Positions 1 through 5,913 of a stretch of 6,313 nt of DNA are shown here, in pieces. Under the pieces are notes generated by a model. It worked only from the letters and a program-made list of their open reading frames with translations. It ran no database searches and was not told the DNA's origin. Origin of the DNA: an uncultured Clostridia bacterium (GTDB lineage: Bacteria > Bacillota > Clostridia > Oscillospirales > Acutalibacteraceae); NCBI GenBank assembly GCA_937916195.1, contig CALFTO010000093.1, forward strand, positions 1 through 6,313. Direction: 5' to 3'. A program made the translations under genes and the position numbers. Numbering within the stretch: position 1 is the stretch's first letter; every line of letters begins with the position of its first letter.

Positions 1-889
1 GACCGCCTGTGAGGATTGCGATATCCTGAAGCATTTCTTTTCTTCTGTCGCCAAATCCGGGAGCCTTAACTGCAACACAAGTAAATGTACCGCGGAGCTT
101 ATTTACGAGAAGTGTTGAAAGAGCCTCGCCCTCAACATCTTCTGCAACGATAACGAGCTTTTTGCCTGACTGAACAATCTGCTCAAGGAGAGGAAGGATT
201 TCTTGGATATTGCCGATTTTCTTATCTGTAATAAGAATAAGAGCATCGTCGATTACTGCTTCCATTTTATCTGTATCTGTTACCATATAGGGTGAGATAT
301 AACCGCGGTCAAACTGCATACCCTCAACAACATCTGAATATGTTTCGCTTGTTTTTGACTCTTCGATTGTGATTACGCCGTCAGCAGTAACCTTTGCCAT
401 TGCGTCTGCAATAAGGTTGCCGATGTATTCGTCTGCGGCTGAAACTGTTGCAACACGAGCGATATCGCTTGATGATGCAACGGGCTTTGCGTTTTTAAGA
501 ACTTCTGCTACAACTGTGTCAACTGCAGCCTGCATACCCTTTTTAACTACCATTGGGTTTGCGCCTGCGGCAACATTCTTCATACCCTCGCGAACGAGTG
601 CCTGAGCAAGAAGTGTTGCTGTTGTTGTACCGTCACCTGCAACGTCATTTGTCTTTGTTGCAACTTCTTTAACAAGCTGTGCACCCATATTCTCAAATGC
701 GTCTTCAAGTTCAACCTCTTTTGCGATTGTAACGCCGTCGTTTGTGATGAGTGGTGCGCCGTATTTTCTGTCAAGAACTACGTTTCTGCCCTTAGGGCCA
801 AGTGTAATCTTAACTGTATTGCTTAACTTATCGATACCGTTCTGAAGAGCTTTTCTTGCCTCTTCACCATAAATAATCTGCTTTGCCAT
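1..889 (-). CDS. groL: Chaperonin GroEL, N-terminal 296 residues (runs off window)
   Basis: 60-kDa chaperonin subunit that forms the double-ring cytosolic folding chamber capped by GroES and driven by ATP hydrolysis. Translating the minus strand from ATG at 889 gives MAKQIIYGEEARKALQNGID and an open frame to the window edge, a little over half of a usual ~540-residue GroEL. Visible family signatures are the phosphate-binding LGPKGRNVVLD (residues 30-40), TNDGVTIAKE with Asp51, and the nucleotide-binding GDGTTTAT with Asp86. These aspartates match E. coli D52 and D87 with a one-residue offset. The apical-domain segment VKAPGFGDRRKEMLQDIA closes the visible part. The C-terminal equatorial half, including any GGM tail, lies outside. 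AGGAGG at 898-903, 8 nt before the ATG, fixes the start. The gene follows groES by 15 bp and is co-transcribed with it under CIRCE/HrcA control. Confidence 0.98.
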   Translation of the reverse strand, partial: MAKQIIYGEEARKALQNGIDKLSNTVKITLGPKGRNVVLDRKYGAPLITNDGVTIAKEVELEDAFENMGAQLVKEVATKTNDVAGDGTTTATLLAQALVREGMKNVAAGANPMVVKKGMQAAVDTVVAEVLKNAKPVASSSDIARVATVSAADEYIGNLIADAMAKVTADGVITIEESKTSETYSDVVEGMQFDRGYISPYMVTDTDKMEAVIDDALILITDKKIGNIQEILPLLEQIVQSGKKLVIVAEDVEGEALSTLLVNKLRGTFTCVAVKAPGFGDRRKEMLQDIAILTGG

Positions 890-904
890 TATGTGCGCCT
901 CCTA

Positions 905-1189
905 TTATTCAACAATTGCAAGAATTTCTGACTGACGAACGATGGTGTATTCTTTATTATCCATCTTAACCTCAGTACCTGAATATTTGCCGGTGATTAC
1001 CTTATCGCCGACCTTAACATACATTTCTACCTCGTGTCCGTCAACAACTCCGCCGGGGCCAACTGCAACAACCTCAGCAACCTGAGGCTTTTCCTGAGCA
1101 GCGGCAGCAAGCACGATACCGCTTTTTGTTGTTTCTTCCATTTCGCAAGACTTGAGAACAACTCTGTCTGCAAGGGGTTTGATTGTCAT
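905..1189 (-). CDS. groS: Co-chaperonin GroES
   Basis: 10-kDa co-chaperonin; a heptamer of it caps the GroEL ring and encloses the substrate. The 94-residue product has the normal family length and starts MTIKPLADRVVLK, the typical first strand. The mobile loop that contacts GroEL is at residues ~17-36 (EETTKSGIVLAAAAQEKPQ), with the hydrophobic IVL tripeptide at 25-27. GPGGVVDG (44-51) lies in the following beta region, and the KVGDKVITGKYSGTEV segment (59-74) is the conserved C-terminal barrel. It ends SEILAIVE. The start ATG at 1189 is preceded by GGAGG at 1199-1203 with a 9-nt spacer. It is the first gene of the groES-groEL operon, with its own promoter and CIRCE just upstream. Nothing is unusual in the protein. 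Confidence 0.98.
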   Translation of the reverse strand: MTIKPLADRVVLKSCEMEETTKSGIVLAAAAQEKPQVAEVVAVGPGGVVDGHEVEMYVKVGDKVITGKYSGTEVKMDNKEYTIVRQSEILAIVE

Positions 1190-1228
1190 TTTATGTTACC
1201 TCCATAAAGAATTATAAATACAAAAATT

Positions 1229-1255
1229 TTAGCACTCTCGACTTCCGAGTGCTAA
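1229..1255 (-). promoter_or_regulatory. CIRCE operator for HrcA repressor
   Basis: A perfect inverted repeat TTAGCACTC - 9 nt - GAGTGCTAA, identical to the CIRCE consensus bound by HrcA in Firmicutes. The 9-nt spacer on the plus strand is TCGACTTCC. It begins 5 bp after the -10 box of the groE promoter, so it covers the expected transcription start and lies 40 bp before the groES ATG. Bound HrcA would block transcription until heat or misfolded protein titrates the chaperonin that keeps HrcA active. The operator is also in the mRNA leader, where it can form a hairpin. Confidence 0.98.
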
Positions 1256-1259
1256 TTAT

Positions 1260-1288
1260 ATTTTAGCCATATTTTGCCAAAAGGTCAA
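1260..1288 (-). promoter_or_regulatory. Sigma-A promoter of the groES-groEL operon
   Basis: Read on the minus strand, TTGACC (1283-1288) is followed after exactly 17 bp by TAAAAT (1260-1265). Each box has one mismatch to the vegetative consensus. The predicted start is near 1253, inside CIRCE, giving a leader of about 64 nt. This is the usual arrangement for HrcA-controlled vegetative promoters. No CtsR heptad repeats or sigma-B-type boxes were seen. Confidence 0.9.
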
Positions 1289-1343
1289 GTGTTTTATGTA
1301 AAATTAATAGATTTTTCATAAATAATTCATCATTGTAAAAGAA

Positions 1344-1388
1344 TCCCTCCACCGTCTTCGGCGGTCCCCCTCCCTTTGACAAGGGAGG
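1344..1388. repeat. GC-rich two-hairpin intergenic element, possible mazF terminator
   Basis: Two adjacent inverted repeats lie in otherwise AT-rich spacer. 1351-1365 is ACCGTC-TTC-GGCGGT (6 pairs, one G-U). 1369-1388 is CCTCCCTT-TGAC-AAGGGAGG, a perfect 8-bp stem with a 4-nt loop. CCCTCC at 1345-1350 can also pair with GGGAGG at 1383-1388, giving an alternative closed fold. The form (TCCCTCC, a variable stem, then CCTCCCTTTGACAAGGGAGG) resembles a short palindromic repeat I associate with intergenic spacers of gut clostridia; that is recollection, not a search. On the minus strand it starts 18 bp after the mazF stop and is followed by GGGATTCTTTT, so it may also terminate mazF and insulate groE, though the T-run is weak. 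Confidence 0.65.
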
Positions 1389-1405
1389 CTACCGCTCTTT
1401 TCATA

Positions 1406-1750
1406 CTAAGTTAAGCCGAAGCTCACGGTTAGGGCTTTATTTATTTTATTCATATCAGTTGTTGAGAGATTGCCCATTCGCTCTTTAAGGCGTTGTTTAT
1501 CGATTGTACGCACTTGTTCAAGTAAAACTACGGAATCTTTACTTAAACCGCAGGTATTACCGTTTACGCTGATATGAGTGGGAAGTCTTGATTTTTCTTG
1601 CTGACTTGTTATGGCGGCGGCAATCACCGTTGGGCTGTATTTATTACCCACATCATTCTGCACTATAAGTACGGGACGCACTCCGCCCTGCTCTGAGCCC
1701 ACAACGGGACTTAAGTCTGCATAATATATGTCCCCTCTTTTGACATTCAT
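1406..1750 (-). CDS. mazF: MazF/EndoA (PemK-family) mRNA endoribonuclease toxin, no adjacent antitoxin
   Basis: Sequence-specific, ribosome-independent endoribonuclease that cuts single-stranded mRNA; normally held inactive by a MazE-type antitoxin. The 114-residue product has family length and closely matches Bacillus EndoA as I remember it: VKRGDIYYADLSPVVGSEQG at 3-22, GGVRPVLIVQND at 22-33, AAAITSQ at 44-50, LPTHI around 56-60 and DSVVLLEQVRTIDKQRL at 72-88. The catalytic pair known in EndoA, Arg25 and Thr48, is present at the same positions, so the toxin should be active. The start ATG at 1750 has GGAG at 1761-1764 with a 10-nt spacer. No MazE/EndoAI ribbon-helix-helix gene lies in the 112-bp gap upstream or in the groE spacer downstream. 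I found no convincing promoter in that gap, so read-through from the nnr operon is possible. The cleavage motif (UACAU in Bacillus) cannot be inferred here. Confidence 0.95.
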   Translation of the reverse strand: MNVKRGDIYYADLSPVVGSEQGGVRPVLIVQNDVGNKYSPTVIAAAITSQQEKSRLPTHISVNGNTCGLSKDSVVLLEQVRTIDKQRLKERMGNLSTTDMNKINKALTVSFGLT

Positions 1751-1862
1751 TTATATATCACTCCAAAAATTCTTTTTGCATAATTATTTTTACCGTTTGT
1801 TTACAGAAATAAACATTTACGATAAAAAAATCGGGGAGCAATACATTTTATGCTGATACTAA

Positions 1863-2384
1863 TCAGTCTGTCCCATAAACATATTGGAAGTTTTCAAAAT
1901 ACAGAGTGTCAATGCCATCTATTGCGATTTTCTCGAATGCTTTTGTTTCGGGATTGACGAATAATTTGCAGGTGTGACCCTCGGCGGTGTAAGAGTAGAT
2001 TATGTTTTCGCTGTTTTCGTCTTTTTCGGGCGTTTTGCCCTGCGCATTGTTGATACATTCCTCGAGCCCTCGGCAAACCATATTAAAGGGCATTTTATCG
2101 CCATTTACGGTAAGCTCCAAGCCTTTATAGTGCACCGCGTATTCACCGTCTATACAGTCGATTTGCATACCCTTTACAGTTTCGGGGGCGGTGAACTCCA
2201 CTTTAATAGTGTTTGGTAACATATATTCTGCATTTGCGGTAATTTCCATATTATTGAAAGTTGTCCGCATTACACAAGTAAAGCCGCTGATTGACAGCGG
2301 CTCGTTTTCGACATCCTTTGATTTTAAATTTGTGCAACTGCATAAAAGCAATACGCAAAGAAATGAGCAAAGGATTTTTTTCAT
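1863..2384 (-). CDS. Small LolA/GerS-like lipoprotein
   Basis: A 173-residue secreted lipoprotein. Residues 1-16 are a lipoprotein signal (MKK then a hydrophobic run), with the lipobox LCSC placing the lipidated cysteine at 17. The mature part (about 30-173) is rich in beta-type segments: SGFTCVMRTTFNN, NAEYMLPNTIKVEFTAPETV (51-70), KGMQIDCIDGEYAVHYKGLEL, then LFVNPETKAFEKIAIDG (141-157). This order suits the LolA/YdcC-like fold of Firmicute lipoproteins that include Bacillus YdcC and Clostridioides difficile GerS. GerS works with the CwlD amidase in spore-cortex modification. The match is by pattern and neighbourhood only. The gene is 11 bp after nnr, and its AGGAG (2393-2397) overlaps the nnr TAG stop, implying translational coupling. 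Five cysteines besides C17 (37, 77, 104, 110, 139) in the mature domain are notable for an exported protein. Role unproven. Confidence 0.8.
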   Translation of the reverse strand: MKKILCSFLCVLLLCSCTNLKSKDVENEPLSISGFTCVMRTTFNNMEITANAEYMLPNTIKVEFTAPETVKGMQIDCIDGEYAVHYKGLELTVNGDKMPFNMVCRGLEECINNAQGKTPEKDENSENIIYSYTAEGHTCKLFVNPETKAFEKIAIDGIDTLYFENFQYVYGTD

Positions 2385-2395
2385 TAAATTATCTC

Positions 2396-3931
2396 CTATT
2401 CAAATTTTTTGAGGGTTGCGGGAAGCTCGGCAAGAATAAGTGTGGGTGTATTGCCCATCATTGAATATTTTTCGCTGACCTTATCCCCTGCCATACCGTG
2501 AATATTTACACCTGATACGGCACTTCTGAACGGGTCGAGCCCTTGGGCTACAAATGAACCGATTATTCCGCTTAATATATCACCTGAGCCACCTGTCGCC
2601 ATACCGGGATTGCCTGTGGTATTCACATACATATCGTCATATTCACTACTGCCCACAAGAGTTGACGCACCTTTAAGCACAAGCACGGAATTGTGAGCCT
2701 TTGTAAAGCTTTTTACAACCGCGCCACGATTACCTTCAATATCCTCAACACTTACACCTGCAATGCGTGACATTTCTTTTGGGTGGGGTGTGAGGATAAC
2801 TGGTGCAATTGCCGCGTCTAATATATCTATATTATCTTTAAGGCAATTTATGCCGTCAGCGTCGAGAATTACGGGGACTTCGGAATTCTTTATTACGAAT
2901 TCGGTTACGGCTTTTGTGTCGGCATCTGCACCCATTCCGCAACCGAGCACTATACAGGAGCACTTTTTGATTTCACGCTCAAGGCGTTTGATTGCATTTT
3001 GTGAAATTCTGCCCGATTTATTGCTTTCGAGGGGTATTAAAATCTGCTCACAGGTTTTAGGGGCTATTGCGTTATATGCGAATGACGGGAATGCTAATTT
3101 TACGAGCCCTGCACCCGAATTCACCGCTGCTTGTGATGCGAAATATGCCGCATTGGGCATTTCATAGCTACCGCCTATTACAAGCACCGTACCGTATGTA
3201 CCCTTATGACTTTCGGCTTCTCTCTTTTTGAAAAAGGCTTTCACCTCTTCTGTGCTTACGGTGAAAAGTGAAGCTTCAACTTGTTCAAAGCACTTATCGG
3301 GAATGCCAATTGGAGCGAGCACCACCTTACCGCATTTTTCCATTGAGGGCTTGAGAACGTGAACGGGCTTGAGCACCAACACGGCAATTGTCATATCCGC
3401 AGAAATTGCATTTTCGGGTGCTTTACCGCTGTCGCCCTCTAATCCGCTTGGTATGTCAATACTGATTACTGTGGCATTAGAATTGTTGATTTTAGTGAAA
3501 AGTGAGGTTGTGAGAGCATCCGGCTCACCGCGGAAGCCGATACCGAAAATACAGTCGATAATAAGCTGTGAATTCTCAAAGTATTTATCGGTTAAGCCGT
3601 TGTCGGTATAATAAACAATATTTATACCCATTGCACGCACACGCGAGAGCATTTCAGAGGATTCGGGGTCTGCGGGCAAACCCATTGCCATCATAACAGT
3701 AACACTATATCCGCTTTCAAAGAGCTTGCGGGCGATTACAAAGCCGTCGCCACCGTTTCTGCCCTTTCCGCAGATTACAAGGGCATTTCGCTTATTTGAA
3801 TTTTCAAAGGTTTTACGGATAATTCTCGCACAATATGAGCCTGCATTCTCCATAAGCTGAAGATAAGAAATACCGCCCTCATTGGCAAGCTGTTCTACCT
3901 TTCGGGTATTTTCGACTGTTAAAACTCTCAT
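2396..3931 (-). CDS. nnr: Bifunctional NAD(P)H-hydrate epimerase / ADP-dependent NAD(P)H-hydrate dehydratase
   Basis: Metabolite-repair enzyme. The N-terminal YjeF_N domain interconverts R- and S-NAD(P)HX; the C-terminal ribokinase-like domain dehydrates S-NAD(P)HX back to NAD(P)H using ADP. With the ATG at 3931 the protein has 511 residues, normal for the fused bacterial form. Epimerase domain (about 1-215): QLMENAG (25-31), CGKGRNGGDGF (54-64), DCIFGIGFRG with Asp126, and SIDIPSGL (157-164). Dehydratase domain (about 235-511): GTYGTVLVIGGS (244-255), DADG (357-360), TPHPKEMSRI (381-390), LKGAST (419-424), and the signature GNPGMATGGSGDILSG (440-455) with catalytic Asp451. All key motifs are intact. 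An in-frame GTG at 3946 would add MWRKN, but the GGAG at 3939-3942 sits inside that extension and 7 nt before the ATG, so 3931 is preferred. It follows the DUF3267 gene by 26 bp and is coupled to the lipoprotein gene. Confidence 0.95.
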   Translation of the reverse strand: MRVLTVENTRKVEQLANEGGISYLQLMENAGSYCARIIRKTFENSNKRNALVICGKGRNGGDGFVIARKLFESGYSVTVMMAMGLPADPESSEMLSRVRAMGINIVYYTDNGLTDKYFENSQLIIDCIFGIGFRGEPDALTTSLFTKINNSNATVISIDIPSGLEGDSGKAPENAISADMTIAVLVLKPVHVLKPSMEKCGKVVLAPIGIPDKCFEQVEASLFTVSTEEVKAFFKKREAESHKGTYGTVLVIGGSYEMPNAAYFASQAAVNSGAGLVKLAFPSFAYNAIAPKTCEQILIPLESNKSGRISQNAIKRLEREIKKCSCIVLGCGMGADADTKAVTEFVIKNSEVPVILDADGINCLKDNIDILDAAIAPVILTPHPKEMSRIAGVSVEDIEGNRGAVVKSFTKAHNSVLVLKGASTLVGSSEYDDMYVNTTGNPGMATGGSGDILSGIIGSFVAQGLDPFRSAVSGVNIHGMAGDKVSEKYSMMGNTPTLILAELPATLKKFE

Positions 3932-3938
3932 ATTTTTT

Positions 3939-3942
3939 CTCC
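3939..3942 (-). promoter_or_regulatory. Ribosome binding site deciding the nnr start
   Basis: GGAG on the minus strand, 7 nt before ATG 3931. It overlaps codons 2-3 of the alternative GTG start at 3946, which itself has no Shine-Dalgarno sequence in front (only TTCTATATTGT), so the shorter ATG form is favoured. Confidence 0.8.
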
Positions 3943-3957
3943 ACACACAATATAGAA

Positions 3958-4536
3958 TTATTCAGCAGAATAAACTGTCATTCCCACGCCACTATCCTGC
4001 ACTAAAATATCATTGGGCAATTTACTGAATTTTGCGGTGACGTAAATATCCCCCGCCGCACCGCTGATGTTACTAATCTGAATAAAATATACTACCCAAA
4101 ACCAGTTTTCAGGAACAAGGCAGTTTATTATTGCAAGCACTATTCCCCAGACAACAACGGGTGCAAGGGCAATTATAATATAGCTCTTTTTGTCGTAATA
4201 ATCGTCACTGCCTGCAAATGCATACATACCTGTAAATCCGTATTTAACCTTTTTAGTTCCGCACATTTTCATTGTTATTCCGTGAACGGCTTCGTGAAGA
4301 ATAAGATATACTACCCCAAAAACTACAAGAGAAGCAATCCTTAGCCAATAAACAACCATACCATCAGAAAAATCAAATAAAGTTGATATAGGTATATAAA
4401 AATGCATCGGAACTCCCATTGCAAGCATCACAACAAGCCCAATAAGATTAACAATTAAGGCAAGCTTTTTATCTTTTTGAAGATTGATTGATAAAACTTC
4501 TTTATAGCCCTCAGGCAATAAATTTAATGCTTTCAC
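3958..4536 (-). CDS. DUF3267 family multipass membrane zincin-like protein
   Basis: Integral membrane protein of the DUF3267 family, whose members carry a metalloprotease-like HExxH helix; biochemical function is unknown. From GTG at 4536 the product is 192 residues: (M)KALNLLPEGYKEVLSINL at the N-terminus, a hydrophobic segment at about 25-43, a second at about 66-84 running into HEAVH (81-85, putative zinc ligands His81 and His85 with Glu82), a third at about 119-139 and a fourth at about 143-158. The conserved C-terminal GDIYVTAKFSKLPND (162-176) follows, then QDSGVGMTVYS; Asp163 could be the third ligand. A longer form starts at GTG 4578, but the promoter -10 box (4569-4574) lies inside that extension and the expected transcript begins near 4562, so it would not be translated. 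AAGGGG at 4545-4550, 8 nt before GTG 4536, supports the shorter start. First gene of the operon with nnr. Confidence 0.87.
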   Translation of the reverse strand: MKALNLLPEGYKEVLSINLQKDKKLALIVNLIGLVVMLAMGVPMHFYIPISTLFDFSDGMVVYWLRIASLVVFGVVYLILHEAVHGITMKMCGTKKVKYGFTGMYAFAGSDDYYDKKSYIIIALAPVVVWGIVLAIINCLVPENWFWVVYFIQISNISGAAGDIYVTAKFSKLPNDILVQDSGVGMTVYSAE

Positions 4537-4568
4537 ACACTCTGCCCCTTTACTGATTTTATAATTAG

Positions 4569-4597
4569 ATTTTAGCACAGTAAAGTATATGTGTCAA
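4569..4597 (-). promoter_or_regulatory. Sigma-A promoter of the DUF3267-nnr-lipoprotein operon
   Basis: On the minus strand, a consensus TTGACA at 4592-4597 is followed after exactly 17 bp by TAAAAT at 4569-4574. The predicted start is near 4562, giving a short leader of about 25 nt before GTG 4536. The -35 box directly abuts the U-tract of the preceding terminator. The downstream genes are spaced 26 and 11 bp, so one transcript can cover DUF3267, nnr and the lipoprotein gene, perhaps also mazF. Confidence 0.88.
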
Positions 4598-4631
4598 ATA
4601 AAAAGGAGATATCCGCAAAAGATATCTCCTT
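4596..4631 (-). terminator. Rho-independent terminator of the 3D-protein gene
   Basis: On the minus strand, 17 nt after the stop codon, AAGGAGATATC (4621-4631) pairs perfectly with GATATCTCCTT (4603-4613). This makes an 11-bp stem with a 7-nt loop, followed by TTTTTATTT. The stem contains an AGGAG motif, but no start codon is suitably placed after it. On the plus strand the hairpin is followed by AATAATTTG and is a poor terminator, which fits the absence of plus-strand genes. Confidence 0.93.
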
Positions 4632-4647
4632 AATAATTTGTATTCAA

Positions 4648-5913
4648 TTATAAAACATAAATGGTAACATTTCGTGAGCCCCATTTATAGCACTGACTTG
4701 TGCTGTTCATATAGAGGTCAACAACAAATTTACCTTTCTTTGCAAATCCGCCTGTATCTTCAGCAACGCAATATCCGTAAACTACGCCGTCATCAGACAC
4801 AATCCACATTTCTGTACCGTAAGGAATCTGCTTGGGGTTAACCGCAATTCTACCGGGCATTACAGGTTTGCCTGTTGCAGTTTTTCCGCCGGGCTGACAA
4901 TAAGCTGCGGCTTTACCTGTTATTGTGTATTTATACTCTGTGGGCACATTGTTTTTACCGATTGAGTATTTTGAAGGAAGCGCGAGTTCAGAAATAGGCT
5001 TACCGTTTTTCTCAATCTTGCTGTTACCAAGCTTGCTTGTTGTTTTAACAAGTGTACCGATTGTTGTAACTTGTGTTACAGGCTTTTTGGTAACTGTTTC
5101 ACTTTCAACCTCAGTTGATTCAACAACACCGTTTACTACGCGGTCTTTATAAACCACTGCTTTTGTACCGTTAACACCCGCTGTAGTAATCTTTTTTGTA
5201 CCCTTAAGCATACTTGAAGAATACTTTGTGGTTGAAGTGAAAGGCACGCTTTCTTCTGCCTCACGTGTTACATATTCAACACGAAGCACATCAATTGTAA
5301 GCTCGTTTGAAAGCTCTGTGTCAGCTGAGGGAACAACCTCATCGTCAGCATCAAGCACTATTTTCTGCTCATCGAGAAGCTCGCCTACAGTTTTGGCAGT
5401 TGACTTAACGTGTCTTATTTCATTATCAACGTTGATTGTAAGTTCGTAGTTATTGAGGATTTTAACCTCCATATTGTTTGTCACAACAGCTTTTACGTTG
5501 ACGCTTGAAACAAGGTTATCTGAAAGTACAACACCTTTTTCGGCAATAAGCTCTGACACTCTACCTGCAAAAACGAGGTTTTCTGTTTTTCCGTCCGCAT
5601 AAGTAAATGTTACATTACTTGCACGGCATACAATAATTCGGCTGTCCTCACCTACTGTGAAATCATCAAGGATAAGTTTATCGTTTTCGGACAACTGAAT
5701 TCCTGCTTCGGCAACAATTGCGTATGGGTCAGTTTCACTTGACTCTACTCTTGTTACCTGTGAGCCCTCATAAACGTCTGTTACATAGGTCTCACTTGTG
5801 GCAGCGAAAGCTGTTCCGGCACAAAGAACGGCGATTGCCATTATCAAAGCCGTAACTCGTAAAAATGTTTTACGGGTTGCTTTTACCTGCCCTCTTAATT
5901 CTTTATTCATCAT
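4648..5913 (-). CDS. Secreted DUF348/G5/3D-domain cell-wall protein (YabE-like)
   Basis: Exported cell-wall-active protein with the layout of Bacillus YabE, probably a peptidoglycan-cleaving enzyme of the Rpf/Sps/MltA-like type. Of 421 residues, 1-37 form a signal peptide: basic RGQVKATRKTFLR, a hydrophobic core and AFA-A as likely cleavage site. Three ubiquitin-like DUF348 units follow: two divergent at about 41-85 and 101-140, and a clear one at about 157-201 (VKSTAKTVGELLDEQ). A G5 domain spans about 209-286, then a linker and the C-terminal 3D domain (about 331-421). In the 3D domain GKAAAYC, TATGKP, GRIAVNPKQIPYGTEMWIV, AEDTGG with Asp386, VVDLYMN with Asp399, and WGSRNVTIYVL are visible. 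Asn359 sits where many homologues have Asp (AVDP). Cysteines 339, 382 and 408 occur in this domain. AAGGAG at 5918-5923 is 4 nt from ATG 5913 and 7 nt from the adjacent ATG 5910, so the true start may be the second. Monocistronic: own promoter and terminator. Confidence 0.93.
   Translation of the reverse strand: MMNKELRGQVKATRKTFLRVTALIMAIAVLCAGTAFAATSETYVTDVYEGSQVTRVESSETDPYAIVAEAGIQLSENDKLILDDFTVGEDSRIIVCRASNVTFTYADGKTENLVFAGRVSELIAEKGVVLSDNLVSSVNVKAVVTNNMEVKILNNYELTINVDNEIRHVKSTAKTVGELLDEQKIVLDADDEVVPSADTELSNELTIDVLRVEYVTREAEESVPFTSTTKYSSSMLKGTKKITTAGVNGTKAVVYKDRVVNGVVESTEVESETVTKKPVTQVTTIGTLVKTTSKLGNSKIEKNGKPISELALPSKYSIGKNNVPTEYKYTITGKAAAYCQPGGKTATGKPVMPGRIAVNPKQIPYGTEMWIVSDDGVVYGYCVAEDTGGFAKKGKFVVDLYMNSTSQCYKWGSRNVTIYVL

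Noticed and set aside
580..774. 64-codon minus-strand frame inside groEL
   Set aside because: Shadow of the groEL coding sequence in another frame; low-complexity Gln-rich translation.
1256..1405. CtsR or sigma-B control of groE
   Set aside because: No GGTCAAA-type tandem heptads (a single GGTCAA is just the -35 complement) and no GTTT...GGGTAT boxes; CIRCE alone explains regulation.
1751..1862. Possible promoter or MazE gene in the gap before mazF
   Set aside because: No -35/-10 pair with good match and spacing was found, and no frame long enough for a ribbon-helix-helix antitoxin. The small CTGAT-ACTA-ATCAG palindrome at 1853-1866 lacks a T-run and is not a terminator.
2763..3167. 134-codon plus-strand frame
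   Set aside because: Antisense shadow of nnr, whose catalytic motifs are intact on the other strand.
4925..5449. Two plus-strand frames rich in Ser/Thr/Val
   Set aside because: Antisense shadows of the repetitive G5 and DUF348 coding region; no ribosome sites.
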